64,000 bases of DNA from Sutcliffiella cohnii (GTDB lineage Bacteria > Bacillota > Bacilli > Bacillales > Bacillaceae_I), in the NCBI RefSeq assembly GCF_002250055.1, contig NZ_CP018866.1:2410501-2474500 (forward strand), read 5' to 3'. Below are positions 18,284-26,672 of the stretch, in pieces. Under the pieces are notes generated by a model that was not told the DNA's origin, did not search any database, and saw only the letters and a list, made by a program, of their open reading frames with translations. Position numbers and translations under genes: made by a program. The stretch's first letter is position 1. Every line of letters starts with the position of its first letter.

Positions 18284-19456
18284 TTGAAGAACAATTGGAG
18301 ATTCATTTTACCTGTTCTTATTTTTTTATTATTAGGTAGCGCTTTATTATCTTATATTTTTTATCAACAATCAGCTTCAAGTACAGTACCATCATCGAAC
18401 GAACCTCAAATCGTTCACACACACGGTGCTAAATCGGTTGTATCGTTCGATAGAACTGTTACAACCGAAGTAACACTTTCTGCTGTAGGAGACTTACTTA
18501 TACATGATTCTGTTTATCATACTGCCGAAACAGCAGATGGATATGATTTTAAACCAATGATAAACCCTGTTAAACAATATTTGATGGAAACGGACATTTC
18601 CATCGCGAATCAGGAAACAATTATCGGAGGAACGGAAATTGGGCTTTCTAACTATCCTTCTTTTAATAGCCCTTTTGAAGTTGCTGACGCCTTATTAGAC
18701 GCAGGTATCGATATAGTGAGTATTGCTAATAACCATACGTTAGATCGTGGGGAACGTGCTATCATGAACGCAATAGGGCATTACGAAAAAATCGGGATGC
18801 AATATACTGGCGGTTATAAAGATGAAGAAGATCGTGATACTTTAAGAACGATAACTAAAAATGGATTAGTCTTTTCATTTCTTTCCTATACATATGGAAC
18901 AAATGGAATTCCTATACCACAAGGAAAAGACTATTTAGTTAATCTTATTGACCGCGAAAGAATAGAAGGAGATATTGCACATGCACGGGAACATTCCGAC
19001 ATTGTCATTGTAAGTATGCATTGGGGAGTTGAATATGTTTTATATCCAAATCAGGAGCAAGAAAGTCTTGCCCAATTTTTAGCGGATGCTGGTGCAGATA
19101 TTGTCATTGGCCATCACCCTCATGTATTACAGCCAATGCAATTTATAGAGAAAAAAGATGGCGGAAAAATGTTTGTTGTGTACTCATTAGGTAATTTCTT
19201 ATCTGCACAAGTAGGGAATTATAAAGACATTGGTGGAATTGTTCAGTTACGTATTGCAAAAACAATCGATAAGGACAGTTCTAGTGTTAATATCGAAGTG
19301 GATCAATTTATTCCTACGTATGTGTCTCAATTACGCTCGGCAAAGTATCATATTGTTACATTATCAGATGCTGGCGACTACGGTTTTTCTAACGCGGCAG
19401 CTAAAAATAACGAAATGATGGACCATATGTTCCAATGGATTAATGATGGACAATAA
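18284..19456 (+). CDS. CapA-family metallophosphoesterase-like exported protein
   Basis: 390 residues from a TTG preceded by AAAAGGGG. Residues 7-27 are a membrane anchor (ILPVLIFLLLGSALLSYIFYQ), so the body faces outside. The PGA_cap domain is complete: SAVGDLLIHD, ETIIGG, SIANNHTLDRG, MHWGVEY and GHHPHVLQP give the metal ligands of a calcineurin-like fold. CapA proteins take part in poly-gamma-glutamate capsule synthesis in capBCAE clusters, but there are no cap genes next to this one, so it is an orphan member whose role is unknown. A weak promoter (TTCACC-N16-TATTAT) ends about 47 bases upstream. Confidence 0.85.
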   Translation: MKNNWRFILPVLIFLLLGSALLSYIFYQQSASSTVPSSNEPQIVHTHGAKSVVSFDRTVTTEVTLSAVGDLLIHDSVYHTAETADGYDFKPMINPVKQYLMETDISIANQETIIGGTEIGLSNYPSFNSPFEVADALLDAGIDIVSIANNHTLDRGERAIMNAIGHYEKIGMQYTGGYKDEEDRDTLRTITKNGLVFSFLSYTYGTNGIPIPQGKDYLVNLIDRERIEGDIAHAREHSDIVIVSMHWGVEYVLYPNQEQESLAQFLADAGADIVIGHHPHVLQPMQFIEKKDGGKMFVVYSLGNFLSAQVGNYKDIGGIVQLRIAKTIDKDSSSVNIEVDQFIPTYVSQLRSAKYHIVTLSDAGDYGFSNAAAKNNEMMDHMFQWINDGQ

Positions 19457-19460
19457 AATA

Positions 19461-19490
19461 AAAAAAGGTAGCTAATTAGCTACCTTTTTT
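19461..19490. terminator. Bidirectional terminator between capA-like and Nudix genes
   Basis: A 30-base perfect palindrome: AAAAAAGGTAGCTAA and its complement, with T runs on both strands. It serves both the plus-strand CapA-like gene and the minus-strand Nudix gene. Confidence 0.85.
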
Positions 19491-19526
19491 TAGGTATGTT
19501 TACGAATAATAAAATTATTATGTAAA

Positions 19527-20021
19527 CTAACTTTTTACAAGTTTTTGCTTATAAACAGACTGAGTAAAATCGGTTGTTAGTGGCTTTTGTTCATACAGTA
19601 TTATTTCACCTTCAGAAGTATATTGAAATGAATGTTCTATAACTTTGTCCCCATGTAAAATATCATTAATAAAATATTTTATGTTTGATACAGCTTCTTC
19701 TGATTCATTTAGCCAGTTTATACTTTTCCAAGCCAGCTTACCCTCTGGCCCTTCTATTAAATCACCATGAACCCCATTTCCAACAAATACATACATACCA
19801 CCTTCGTTATTCCATGTCACGATACCTCGAAAAGAAACGTTTTTTACCTCTAATCCGGTTTCTTCTACAATTTCCCGTTTAATACTTTCATAAGGTGTCT
19901 CGTCCTTTTCTATTTTTCCCCCTACACCATTCCATTTAAATTGATTTGGTGCTTTGTTTCGGTATAAGAGTAAGAGTTGCCCGTTTTTTTCGATAAAGCA
20001 AATCGTGTAACGTAAAATCAT
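19527..20021 (-). CDS. Nudix hydrolase (8-oxo-dGTPase-like)
   Basis: 164 residues. The Nudix box GKIEKDETPYESIKREIVEE then TGL fits Gx5Ex7REUxEExGU at about residues 36-58, with all catalytic Glu present. It begins MILRYTICFIEKNGQLLLLYR, as in the MutT/YtkD group that hydrolyses oxidised dNTPs. The exact nucleotide is inferred from the family. CGGAGG precedes the ATG. Convergent with the CapA-like gene. Confidence 0.85.
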   Translation of the reverse strand: MILRYTICFIEKNGQLLLLYRNKAPNQFKWNGVGGKIEKDETPYESIKREIVEETGLEVKNVSFRGIVTWNNEGGMYVFVGNGVHGDLIEGPEGKLAWKSINWLNESEEAVSNIKYFINDILHGDKVIEHSFQYTSEGEIILYEQKPLTTDFTQSVYKQKLVKS

Positions 20022-20117
20022 TCTACTTCCTCCGGTTTTTTTTTTGGTTTTCTATTTATTATTTATATATAATAATAATAAGTCCTTGTTTAGGTACAAG
20101 AAGGGAGTTTATTTAAA

Positions 20118-20405
20118 ATGCAAATTAAATTAGAAAAAGAAGCTTTTGATTGGTATAAAGAAGAATTAGACCTTCATACAGGTGATTCCCTCCGATTTCA
20201 CGTTCGTTATGGTGGCTGTAGTAACATTCAAAAAGGTTTTTCCCTGGGAATTGAGAAAGAAAAACCTGAAAGTCCTATTGCAAAAGTAGAAATAGATGGG
20301 ATTACTTTTTATGTAGAAGAAAAAGAGGCATGGTATTTCGAAGGGCACGACCTCGTTATTTCTTACGATTCAAAATTAGATGAACCTGTATTTAATTATG
20401 AGTAA
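20118..20405 (+). CDS. yneR: HesB/IscA-fold protein YneR
   Basis: 95 residues with the HesB-like fold: an opening amphipathic helix (EKEAFDWYKEELDL), strand FHVRYGGCS and closing FEGHDLVISYDSKLDEP. Only one Cys is present (YGGCS); the paired C-terminal Cys needed for Fe-S transfer in IscA is absent, as in other YneR-type Bacillus proteins, so an Fe-S role is doubtful. AAGGGAG before ATG. Same neighbourhood as in B. subtilis (next to yneQ and plsY). Confidence 0.85.
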   Translation: MQIKLEKEAFDWYKEELDLHTGDSLRFHVRYGGCSNIQKGFSLGIEKEKPESPIAKVEIDGITFYVEEKEAWYFEGHDLVISYDSKLDEPVFNYE

Positions 20406-20411
20406 TAGATG

Positions 20412-20441
20412 GAGGTGATGTTGTAGATACAACATCACCTC
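20412..20441. repeat. 14-bp perfect inverted repeat overlapping the yneQ stop
   Basis: GAGGTGATGTTGTA, two bases, TACAACATCACCTC. It follows the yneR stop and includes the TGA stop of convergent yneQ. It has no T run on either side, so it is not a standard terminator, though it could stall or protect both convergent mRNAs. Confidence 0.6.
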
Positions 20442-20743
20442 TCCTTGTTAATAAACTTATTGTATTGTTCCCATTGATGTTCAGCTTGTAATATCTCTAG
20501 TTGTTTTTCTCCAATAAGATCAAAATGAGGATATTGTTGGCGATTATGTATCCATTCTTTTCGCAAATCGTACTTTTTCCCCCAATCAACTAATTTTTCT
20601 ACATTGGAACAACCTACTTTTGTTACAGTAGTAATTCCTTCAAACTTTGGGTGAATCCAATAATGAGTTAAAAAAGCAATCTCTCCATTACGTACTTTTG
20701 ATTTCCACTCATTTAATTCGTCTTTTTTTATTCCAAAAGCCAT
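20435..20743 (-). CDS. yneQ: YneQ family protein of unknown function
   Basis: 102 residues, soluble, rich in Trp and Lys (FLTHYWIHPKFEGITTVTKVGC, LVDWGKKYDL, WIHNRQQYPHFD). Size and position between yneR and yneP match B. subtilis YneQ, for which no role is known. It starts 13 bases after yneP, so the two form one unit. One of only two genes I found in this window that end in TGA; its stop lies inside a strong inverted repeat. Confidence 0.75.
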   Translation of the reverse strand: MAFGIKKDELNEWKSKVRNGEIAFLTHYWIHPKFEGITTVTKVGCSNVEKLVDWGKKYDLRKEWIHNRQQYPHFDLIGEKQLEILQAEHQWEQYNKFINKER

Positions 20744-20756
20744 TTAGTATTTCCCC

Positions 20757-21173
20757 TTATTTTTTTGCTTGCTCATAAGCTGCGTGCCACTCTGGATACA
20801 CTTTTCGAATAATGATAGGTCTGAACGTATCTTTTTTTACGCATACATGTGAGGAGGTTCCAGTTAGCGCAGTTTCTCCTGTTGGAGTAAATATTTCATA
20901 ACCATAAACGACTCTAAATCCATCATATTGGTCAATCCATGTTTTAATAGTGGCCATTTCTCCGTAGCGTAAAGGTTTTTTATAAGAAACTTGAATATCG
21001 ATAACTGGGGAAATAATTCCATCCTCCTCCATCGCTGCATACGAAAATCCTAAATCCTTTATTATTTGTGTTCTTCCTAACTCCATCCAAACTAAATAAT
21101 TCGCGTGATAAACGACCCCCATTTGATCTGTCTCTGCATATCTTACTTCTATTTCCTTTGTAGAAACTAACAT
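20757..21173 (-). CDS. yneP: Acyl-CoA thioesterase, hotdog fold (YneP)
   Basis: 138 residues, one hotdog domain of the 4-hydroxybenzoyl-CoA thioesterase/YbgC type. The active-site segment EVRYAETDQMGVVYHANYLV (residues 8-27) has the catalytic Asp15 of that class, followed by WMELGR. It hydrolyses acyl-CoA; the chain preference is unknown. Upstream gene of the pair with yneQ. AGGGGTA precedes ATG. Confidence 0.9.
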   Translation of the reverse strand: MLVSTKEIEVRYAETDQMGVVYHANYLVWMELGRTQIIKDLGFSYAAMEEDGIISPVIDIQVSYKKPLRYGEMATIKTWIDQYDGFRVVYGYEIFTPTGETALTGTSSHVCVKKDTFRPIIIRKVYPEWHAAYEQAKK

Positions 21174-21278
21174 TACTTTATACCCCTAACTTCATTGTTT
21201 TATTTTTCTATCATATCACATTTTGGAAAATAGCTTCACTAAATAACTCTATATCCAACATGTTGCAAAAGAACAAAA

Positions 21279-21393
21279 GCGGAGACGGCTCGTTCTGGCC
21301 CGACAAGAAAGGTGCGGCGCTGCAGGTGGACGCTCTTTGTCCACCGGAAGTGACTGACTTATGTCTCGAGGGCCTTTTCCAAAGGAGCTAGAC
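21279..21393 (+). repeat. GC-rich structured palindromic repeat, copy A
   Basis: About 115 bases, much richer in GC than its surroundings. It begins GCGGAGACGGCTCG and ends GGAGCTAGAC. Paired arms: GGCCC (21297-21301) with GGGCC (21370-21374), and an inner hairpin GGTGGAC-GCTCTTT-GTCCACC (21325-21345). It is closely related to copy C at 62741-62855 and in the same orientation. The outermost arm seen in B and C is broken here. It fills the gap between yneP and tlp. Confidence 0.8.
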
Positions 21394-21414
21394 GTAGCAA
21401 CACAAAGTTAGTAG

Positions 21415-21423
21415 TTATCCACA
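21415..21423 (+). other. Perfect DnaA-box sequence TTATCCACA
   Basis: Matches the DnaA consensus TTATNCACA. It lies 22 bases after repeat A. One isolated box is expected by chance in a genome, so a role is unproven. Confidence 0.4.
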
Positions 21424-21458
21424 ACTTTCCACTTTTATAATTTCCTAAACGACAAGGA

Positions 21459-21489
21459 AAAAGCAATCGGTACATAACCGATTGCTTTT
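21459..21489 (-). terminator. Terminator of tlp
   Basis: 13-bp stem AAAAGCAATCGGT / ACCGATTGCTTTT with a 5-base loop and T runs on both strands, directly after the tlp stop. Confidence 0.85.
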
Positions 21490-21492
21490 GTT

Positions 21493-21732
21493 TTAGGACT
21501 GGTATCCGTTTTCTCTTGCTGCTGCTTCGTCTTTTATTTCTTCCCTCATAGCAGCTATACTCTCTTCACGTCGATGGTTTTTCGCTTCAATATTAGCTTT
21601 TTCTTCACTACTAGCATATGCTAAAGTCTCATGAGATTCTTCAATATTTTCTATTGTGTTTTGAACCATGCTTTGCAGCTTTTCTACATTATCGCTTCGA
21701 TCATCTGGTTTTGGTTGGTTATGACGTGTCAT
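21493..21732 (-). CDS. tlp: Small acid-soluble spore protein Tlp
   Basis: 79 residues, highly charged and free of Cys. It begins MTRHNQPKPDDRSDNVEKLQ and contains NTIENIEESHETL and KNHRREESI, the conserved Tlp core. Tlp is a minor spore protein made in the forespore under sigma-G or sigma-F and degraded on germination. AAGGAGG precedes ATG. It lies downstream of sspN, as in B. subtilis where the two are linked, but a terminator stands between them here. Confidence 0.93.
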   Translation of the reverse strand: MTRHNQPKPDDRSDNVEKLQSMVQNTIENIEESHETLAYASSEEKANIEAKNHRREESIAAMREEIKDEAAARENGYQS

Positions 21733-21847
21733 CTTTCATTCCTCCTTAAATATAAGTACTACAGATATATTTTCTACCTAATAAAAATCAATATCACATG
21801 TAAAACTTGCCTATTGTATTTTTCCACTTAGTAACTAATACAGAAAA

Positions 21848-21873
21848 AAGTCCTGCTACATATAACAGGACTT
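21848..21873 (-). terminator. Terminator of sspN
   Basis: 8-bp stem AAGTCCTG / CAGGACTT with a 10-base loop, 10 bases after the sspN stop; on the minus strand followed by TTTTTCTG. Confidence 0.7.
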
Positions 21874-21882
21874 CATACAATG

Positions 21883-22035
21883 TTATTCTCCTTTTGTTTG
21901 GATAACTTGGGCATGCTGGCCAGATTTATCTTGCATTTGTTTTCCTTTATTTCCACCAGCACTTCTTGGTTGTGTACCTAAATGATTCGGTACGAAATGT
22001 TCACTATTTTTTTTGTAGTGTTTGCTTTTACTCAT
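21883..22035 (-). CDS. sspN: Small acid-soluble spore protein N
   Basis: 50 residues: [20 protein letters not shown], then an NKGKQM and SGQ core and a VIQTKGE end. The [10 protein letters not shown] core and QTKGE terminus are those of SspN. Minor, basic spore-core protein expressed in the forespore. GGAGGAG lies 7 bases before ATG. Too short for most gene callers; it lies between fbpB and tlp. Confidence 0.9.
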   Translation of the reverse strand: MSKSKHYKKNSEHFVPNHLGTQPRSAGGNKGKQMQDKSGQHAQVIQTKGE

Positions 22036-22103
22036 TTATATCTCCTCCTATACGTAGCATCCGTCATAAGGGGAGAGAGTAAACGAAGAAAAATTTAGTA
22101 AAA

Positions 22104-22235
22104 CTATTCTACCTTCTTCAAAATCTTTTCTTCTAATCGCGCTTCAATTTTTTGAAGAGCTTCTTCATCTTGTAACAACTGCTTTTTATTTTCAAGAACT
22201 AGCTCCTCAAATGAACGTTTTTTGAATTTTCCCAT
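22104..22235 (-). CDS. fbpB: FbpB-family small basic protein
   Basis: 43 residues: MGKFKKRSFEELVLENKKQL and then an LEEKILKKVE end. The FEELVxENKxxLLxDxxALxxIE pattern is that of the Fur-regulated basic proteins. In B. subtilis FbpB works with the sRNA FsrA to save iron, repressing mRNAs such as those of iron-rich enzymes including aconitase. Here it sits beside yneN and citB, the aconitase gene. The promoter region shows a palindrome but no convincing Fur box. AGGTGATATT precedes ATG. A paralogue with a different regulator is possible. Confidence 0.75.
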   Translation of the reverse strand: MGKFKKRSFEELVLENKKQLLQDEEALQKIEARLEEKILKKVE

Positions 22236-22251
22236 AATATCACCTACTTAT

Positions 22252-22267
22252 TACTATTGTAATAGTA
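22252..22267. promoter_or_regulatory. Palindrome upstream of fbpB
   Basis: TACTATTGTAATAGTA, two perfect 7-base arms with a 2-base centre, 17 bases before the fbpB start. It does not match the Fur 7-1-7 consensus well. Probable operator of an unknown regulator. Confidence 0.4.
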
Positions 22268-22356
22268 TTAATGTCCAATAAACTTCAAAATTATGATAAC
22301 TTTTCGAAAAATTAATTAAAATTTGATGAGAAAACTTAAAATCTTCGTAAAAACAC

Positions 22357-22396
22357 AAAAAAAAGCCGGGGAATGGTATTTTTTCCATTCCTCCGA
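22357..22396 (-). terminator. Terminator of yneN
   Basis: Stem GGAGGAATGG / CCATTCCCC with an AT loop, read on the minus strand and followed by GGCTTTTTTTTG. It lies 17 bases beyond the yneN stop. Confidence 0.75.
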
Positions 22397-22412
22397 CTAG
22401 ATGTATTTTACA

Positions 22413-22922
22413 CTATTTTATTTTATTGACATAATTATCTAACATACTATACGTTAATGGCCCTTCATGTCGTGCAGAAATAACACCCTCTTCATTGATA
22501 AAAAAAGTAGCTGGCATGTTTAGCACTTCATAATAGGCGAATATTCGATTCTCATCTAAGAGAATTGGATATGTGAATTGACCTGCTTCTACAAATTTTT
22601 CTACATTTTCTAACGTATCAGAAGATGTTATATTTACAGCTAAAATTTCTACTTCATCTTTGTAATCCTCATAATAAAGCTGCATCTCTGGCATTTCATC
22701 TTTACAAGGACCACACCATGTTGCCCAGAAGTTTACAATCACTTTCTTTCCTCTGTAATCAGATAATTTTACTTGGTCCCCAGACAAGACTGCGAGATCA
22801 AAATCATATGCTTGATCACCAACTGACGCTCCAACGTTAGGATCCTTTTCAGCAAATACTTGCACTAAGGCAACACCAACTAAACATAAAAGTAAGCCCA
22901 CAGCCAATAATTTTTTAATCAA
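22413..22922 (-). CDS. yneN: Membrane-anchored thiol-disulfide oxidoreductase YneN (TlpA/ResA-like)
   Basis: 169 residues from a TTG after AAAGGATGAG. Residues 3-24 form an N-terminal membrane anchor (KKLLAVGLLLCLVGVALVQV). The thioredoxin domain has the active site FWATWCGPCKDEMPEM near residue 70 and the cis-Pro loop NMPATFFI near residue 135. It would reduce disulfides on the outer membrane face, and proteins of this type often work with CcdA, which is encoded about 8 kb away. Adjacent to citB as in B. subtilis. Confidence 0.88.
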   Translation of the reverse strand: MIKKLLAVGLLLCLVGVALVQVFAEKDPNVGASVGDQAYDFDLAVLSGDQVKLSDYRGKKVIVNFWATWCGPCKDEMPEMQLYYEDYKDEVEILAVNITSSDTLENVEKFVEAGQFTYPILLDENRIFAYYEVLNMPATFFINEEGVISARHEGPLTYSMLDNYVNKIK

Positions 22923-23050
22923 AACATTCTCATCCTTTTATAATCGTAATTGTATATAACCATTTAAACATACAATGTCACCGTTTCCTATCATTTTGCT
23001 TGTGTCAATTTTTCAACATTTTCCCTTTACACATTTACATTTTCAACCTA

Positions 23051-23088
23051 AAAAACACGAACAACTCCTAGGAATTGTCCGTGTTTTC
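23051..23088 (-). terminator. Terminator of citB
   Basis: 13-bp imperfect stem AAAACACGAACAA / TTGTCCGTGTTTT with a 10-base loop, about 30 bases beyond the citB stop; T-rich on both sides. Confidence 0.75.
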
Positions 23089-23118
23089 ATTTTATGTGTA
23101 GCGCTCGCGCTTTTGTTC

Positions 23119-25824
23119 TTATGCTTTTAATTTATCACGAAGTACCATTTGAAGGATTCCACCATGACGGTAGTAATCAATTTCCACTTCACTGTCAAAG
23201 CGAACTAATGCTTCAAATTCTTTCTTATTTCCTTCTTCATCTGTTGCTACTACTTTAACCATATCACGTGGTTTTACAGACTCATCTACATGTACCTCAA
23301 AAGTTTCTTTACCATTTAAGCCTAAAACTTCAGCATTGTCACCGTCTTTAAACTGTAATGGTAAAACACCCATTAGTACTAAGTTACTGCGGTGGATACG
23401 CTCGAAACTTTCTGCAATAACTGTTTTAATACCTAGTAGGTTTGTACCTTTTGCAGCCCAGTCACGAGAACTTCCCATCCCGTAATCTTTACCAGCGATA
23501 ACCATTAGACCAGTACCATCTTGCTTATATTTCATACAAGCATCATAAATAGACATTACTTCACCAGTTGGTAAGTAAGTAGTCCATCCACCTTCTGTTC
23601 CTGGAGCAATTTGATTCCGAATACGAATGTTTGCAAACGTACCACGCATCATTACTTCATGGTTACCACGACGAGAACCGTAAGAGTTAAAGTCGCGAGG
23701 TTCTACTCCGTTAGCTTGTAAGTAACGACCCGCAGGAGTATCTTTACCGATAGAACCAGCAGGTGAAATGTGGTCTGTCGTTACAGAATCCGCAAATTTA
23801 CCTACAACACGTAAATTAGATAACGGCTCAACTGTCCCAGCTTCTGGAGATAGCCCTTCAAAGAATGGAGGGTTTTGGATGTACGTTGAGTTATCGTCCC
23901 AAGTATATAAAGCTTCGTCAGACGTTTCGATTGCGTTCCAACGCTCATTATCATCAAATACTTTATCATATTCTTTACGGAATAACTCCGGAGTAACAGT
24001 TGTTTTCACAAGTTCTTTAACTTCGTCCATAGAAGGCCAGATATCTTTAAAGAAAACGTCTTGACCATCTTTTCCTTTACCAATAACATCATTTTGTAGA
24101 TCAATATCTACCGTACCTGCTAAAGCATATGCAACTACTAAAGGTGGTGATGCTAAGTAGTTTCCTTTTACAAGTGGGTGAATACGTCCCTCAAAGTTAC
24201 GGTTTCCAGATAATACTGAAGTAACTAATAGGTCATTTTTAGCAATCGCTTCTTCAATTTCATCTGCTAACGGACCAGAGTTACCGATACACGTCGCACA
24301 ACCGTAACCAACGATATTAAATCCTAATTGATCTAAATATGGTTGAAGTCCTGATTCAGCTAAGTAACCAGTTACTACTTTTGATCCAGGTGCTAAAGAT
24401 GTTTTAACGAAAGAAGGAACTTCAATACCTAACTCTACTGCTTTTTTCGCAACTAAACCAGCTGCAATTAAGACATAAGGGTTCGATGTATTTGTACAAG
24501 AAGTGATAGAAGCAATAGCGATAGAACCAGTCTTCATCGTAGTTTTATCACCAGATGCTAATGTAATTTCCACTTCTTTACTAATGTCTGTCTCCGTTAA
24601 TCCATAACCTTGGTTACCTTGAGGTGCAACAAGTGCGTTACGGAATGTATCCTTCATCATAGATAGTGGCACAAGGTCTTGTGGACGTTTTGGTCCAGAT
24701 AGGTTAGGCTCGATTTCTGCTAAGTTAATTTCTACCACTTCTGTATAAATTGGATTAGCATCAGTTGTAAAGAATAAGCCGTTTGCTTTACAATATTCTT
24801 CCACTATTTTGATTTGCTCTTCGTCACGACCAGTTAAACGTAAATAGTCTAGTGCTTCTTCATCAACTGGGAAGAAACCACAAGTTGCTCCATATTCTGG
24901 TGCCATGTTTGCAATTGTAGCACGGTCAGCTAACGGAAGTTCTGGAACACCAGGACCGAAGAACTCAACAAATTTACCTACAACCCCATGTGCACGTAAC
25001 ACTTGAGTTACTTTTAACGCTAAGTCAGTTGCAGTAGTACCGTTCGGTAAAGCTCCTGTCAATTTAACACCAATTACTTCAGGAACCGGGAAGTAAGAAG
25101 GTTGACCAAGCATACCAGCTTCTGCTTCGATACCACCTACACCCCATCCAAGAACACCAATACCATTAATCATCGTAGTATGGGAGTCTGTTCCAACAAG
25201 TGTGTCAGGGAATGCTACTAATTCGCCGTCTTGCTCAACAGCATGAACAACGTTCGCTAAATATTCTAAGTTAACTTGGTGAACAATTCCTGTTGCAGGT
25301 GGAACTGCACGATAGTTATCAAACGATTTTTTTGCCCAACTTAAAAATTTATAACGTTCTGCATTACGTTCAAACTCTAACTTCATGTTGAAATCTAATG
25401 CATCAGCAGTTCCAGCTCTATCAATTTGAACAGAGTGGTCAATAACTAAATCAACAGGGATTTCAGGATTAATTTTATCAGGATTTCCACCTAAATCTGC
25501 CATTGCTTTACGTAAAGAAGCTAAATCAACCACAGCTGGAACACCTGTGAAATCTTGAAGAATTACACGTGATGGTTTAAATGGAACGTCGATTTCCTTT
25601 AATTCATTCGTTCCCCATTTTGCTAAATTTTCTACATGCTCTTTCGTAATAACACGACCATCTACTTGACGTAAAACAGATTCTAAAAGAACTTTAATAG
25701 AATATGGTAGTTGAGAAACATTACCGATATTCGCTTCTTCTAACGCTTTTAAATTGTAGTAATGGTACGTTTTACCGTTCACATCAAAGGATGCACGAGC
25801 GTTAAAAACATCATGATTCGCCAT
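23119..25824 (-). CDS. citB: Aconitate hydratase (aconitase A)
   Basis: 901 residues, the normal length for AcnA. The 4Fe-4S ligands are present: [11 protein letters not shown] and [12 protein letters not shown]. Other landmarks are [24 protein letters not shown] and, in the C-terminal swivel domain, [13 protein letters not shown]. It converts citrate to isocitrate in the TCA cycle. In B. subtilis the apo form also binds RNA, and the gene is needed for sporulation. AGGGGGT lies before ATG. Upstream on the minus strand are a long leader with a hairpin and a CcpC-type dyad, so citrate-dependent repression is likely. Confidence 0.96.
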   Translation of the reverse strand: MANHDVFNARASFDVNGKTYHYYNLKALEEANIGNVSQLPYSIKVLLESVLRQVDGRVITKEHVENLAKWGTNELKEIDVPFKPSRVILQDFTGVPAVVDLASLRKAMADLGGNPDKINPEIPVDLVIDHSVQIDRAGTADALDFNMKLEFERNAERYKFLSWAKKSFDNYRAVPPATGIVHQVNLEYLANVVHAVEQDGELVAFPDTLVGTDSHTTMINGIGVLGWGVGGIEAEAGMLGQPSYFPVPEVIGVKLTGALPNGTTATDLALKVTQVLRAHGVVGKFVEFFGPGVPELPLADRATIANMAPEYGATCGFFPVDEEALDYLRLTGRDEEQIKIVEEYCKANGLFFTTDANPIYTEVVEINLAEIEPNLSGPKRPQDLVPLSMMKDTFRNALVAPQGNQGYGLTETDISKEVEITLASGDKTTMKTGSIAIASITSCTNTSNPYVLIAAGLVAKKAVELGIEVPSFVKTSLAPGSKVVTGYLAESGLQPYLDQLGFNIVGYGCATCIGNSGPLADEIEEAIAKNDLLVTSVLSGNRNFEGRIHPLVKGNYLASPPLVVAYALAGTVDIDLQNDVIGKGKDGQDVFFKDIWPSMDEVKELVKTTVTPELFRKEYDKVFDDNERWNAIETSDEALYTWDDNSTYIQNPPFFEGLSPEAGTVEPLSNLRVVGKFADSVTTDHISPAGSIGKDTPAGRYLQANGVEPRDFNSYGSRRGNHEVMMRGTFANIRIRNQIAPGTEGGWTTYLPTGEVMSIYDACMKYKQDGTGLMVIAGKDYGMGSSRDWAAKGTNLLGIKTVIAESFERIHRSNLVLMGVLPLQFKDGDNAEVLGLNGKETFEVHVDESVKPRDMVKVVATDEEGNKKEFEALVRFDSEVEIDYYRHGGILQMVLRDKLKA

Positions 25825-25894
25825 ATGTATTACCCCCTAGTGTTCATAGATTAGTAAGTATAGTAGAAAGAAATGCTCCATCTAACTATACATT

Positions 25895-25923
25895 GAAATA
25901 GCTTTCATTTTTCGAGCTATTTC
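25895..25923 (-). promoter_or_regulatory. Hairpin in the citB leader
   Basis: Perfect 9-bp stem GAAATAGCT / AGCTATTTC with an 11-base loop, about 70 bases upstream of the citB start codon. No T run follows, so it is not a terminator. It could be an mRNA-stability or RNA-protein element, or chance in AT-rich DNA. Confidence 0.35.
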
Positions 25924-26000
25924 TCCCAATAATTTACCTTACGATATTATCTTAATACAACATTTAACATAAGTAAATAACAATAAAGTTATTAATTACT

Positions 26001-26015
26001 ATAAGAAACACTTAT
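26001..26015 (-). promoter_or_regulatory. CcpC-type dyad upstream of citB
   Basis: ATAAGAAACACTTAT fits the CcpC box ATAA-N7-TTAT, inside a 7-bp inverted repeat CTATAAG-N5-CTTATAG (25999-26017). It lies 177 bases upstream of the citB ATG and 68 bases before sspO, in the divergent gap. CcpC is the LysR-type citrate-responsive repressor of citB in B. subtilis. Confidence 0.5.
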
Positions 26016-26083
26016 AGTTCGAAATTTTGAAACAATACATGTACGAAAGGCATTAGAAGATAATAAAAGTGGAGGTGAATACG

Positions 26084-26233
26084 ATGGGAAAAAGAAAAGC
26101 TAATCATGTTATTCCTGGTATGAATGCTGCTTCTGCACAAGGCAAAGGTGCAGGTTATAACGAAGAATTTTCAAACGAACCTCTAACAGAGGAACAAAAA
26201 CAAAATAATAAAAAGCGTAAAAAGAATCAATAA
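26084..26233 (+). CDS. sspO: Small acid-soluble spore protein O
   Basis: 49 residues: [20 protein letters not shown], then [25 protein letters not shown]. The [12 protein letters not shown] and GAGY cores and the basic QNNKKRKxNQ tail are those of SspO. Minor spore-core protein made in the forespore. GGAGGTGA lies before ATG. Divergent from citB, as in B. subtilis, where it is followed by sspP. Confidence 0.93.
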   Translation: MGKRKANHVIPGMNAASAQGKGAGYNEEFSNEPLTEEQKQNNKKRKKNQ

Positions 26234-26255
26234 GTTTTTCCATATTATATAACAT

Positions 26256-26292
26256 GAAAAAGGGCTGTCCTATATCGGGACAGCTCTTTTTT
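26256..26292 (+). terminator. Terminator of sspO (and of the convergent small gene)
   Basis: 15-bp near-perfect stem GAAAAAGGGCTGTCC / GGGACAGCTCTTTTTTC. It separates convergent genes and has T runs in both directions. Confidence 0.8.
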
Positions 26293-26295
26293 CAT

Positions 26296-26550
26296 TTATT
26301 CATGTGCCTCATTTATTAATTGTTGTAAGTCTTCTTGAAATTGTGCTAGTTGATCTCTTTGCGTTTCAGATGCTACCTCAAGAGCGTTATTAATTTGCTC
26401 CATAGCTTCATTCACTTCGTTTTGTAACCTTTTAAAATGCTGACCATAATCTGGATCATTTTTTACTATTTCATGATAAACATCTTTTGCTTGTTCTACA
26501 CCTTGTTGCGCTGCTTGAAATGCTTGTTGTTTGTCTTTATGATACGGCAT
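26296..26550 (-). CDS. Small helical protein, possibly DUF2524/YtzC-like
   Basis: 84 residues, all helix-forming, rich in Gln and Glu, no Cys, no Trp. The order QGVEQAKDVYHEIVKND, RLQNEVNEAMEQINNALE and QRDQLAQFQEDLQQL resembles the YtzC family of small coiled-coil Bacillus proteins; this is memory of pattern only. AAAGGAG before ATG. It is set between sspO and sspP on the other strand. Function unknown. Confidence 0.6.
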   Translation of the reverse strand: MPYHKDKQQAFQAAQQGVEQAKDVYHEIVKNDPDYGQHFKRLQNEVNEAMEQINNALEVASETQRDQLAQFQEDLQQLINEAHE

Positions 26551-26620
26551 ATTTTTTCTCCTTTATAATGAATATCTGTCATTTATACTTCCCATAAAGA
26601 ATTAAACTATGCCACTATAA

Positions 26621-26650
26621 AGAATAAATTTGGCTTAATATCAGATAATA
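26621..26650 (+). promoter_or_regulatory. Candidate sigma-G promoter of sspP
   Basis: AGAATA (26621-26626), 17-base spacer, GATAATA (26644-26650), close to the sigma-G pattern TGAATA-N17/18-CATACTA, and 23 bases before the sspP ATG. The match is imperfect at the first base of each element. Confidence 0.35.
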
Positions 26651-26672
26651 GGAATCAAAGGAGGGAAACAAA

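Noticed and set aside
23768..24064. 98-codon plus-strand frame inside citB
   Set aside because: Shadow of the strongly conserved aconitase coding strand; no ribosome site.
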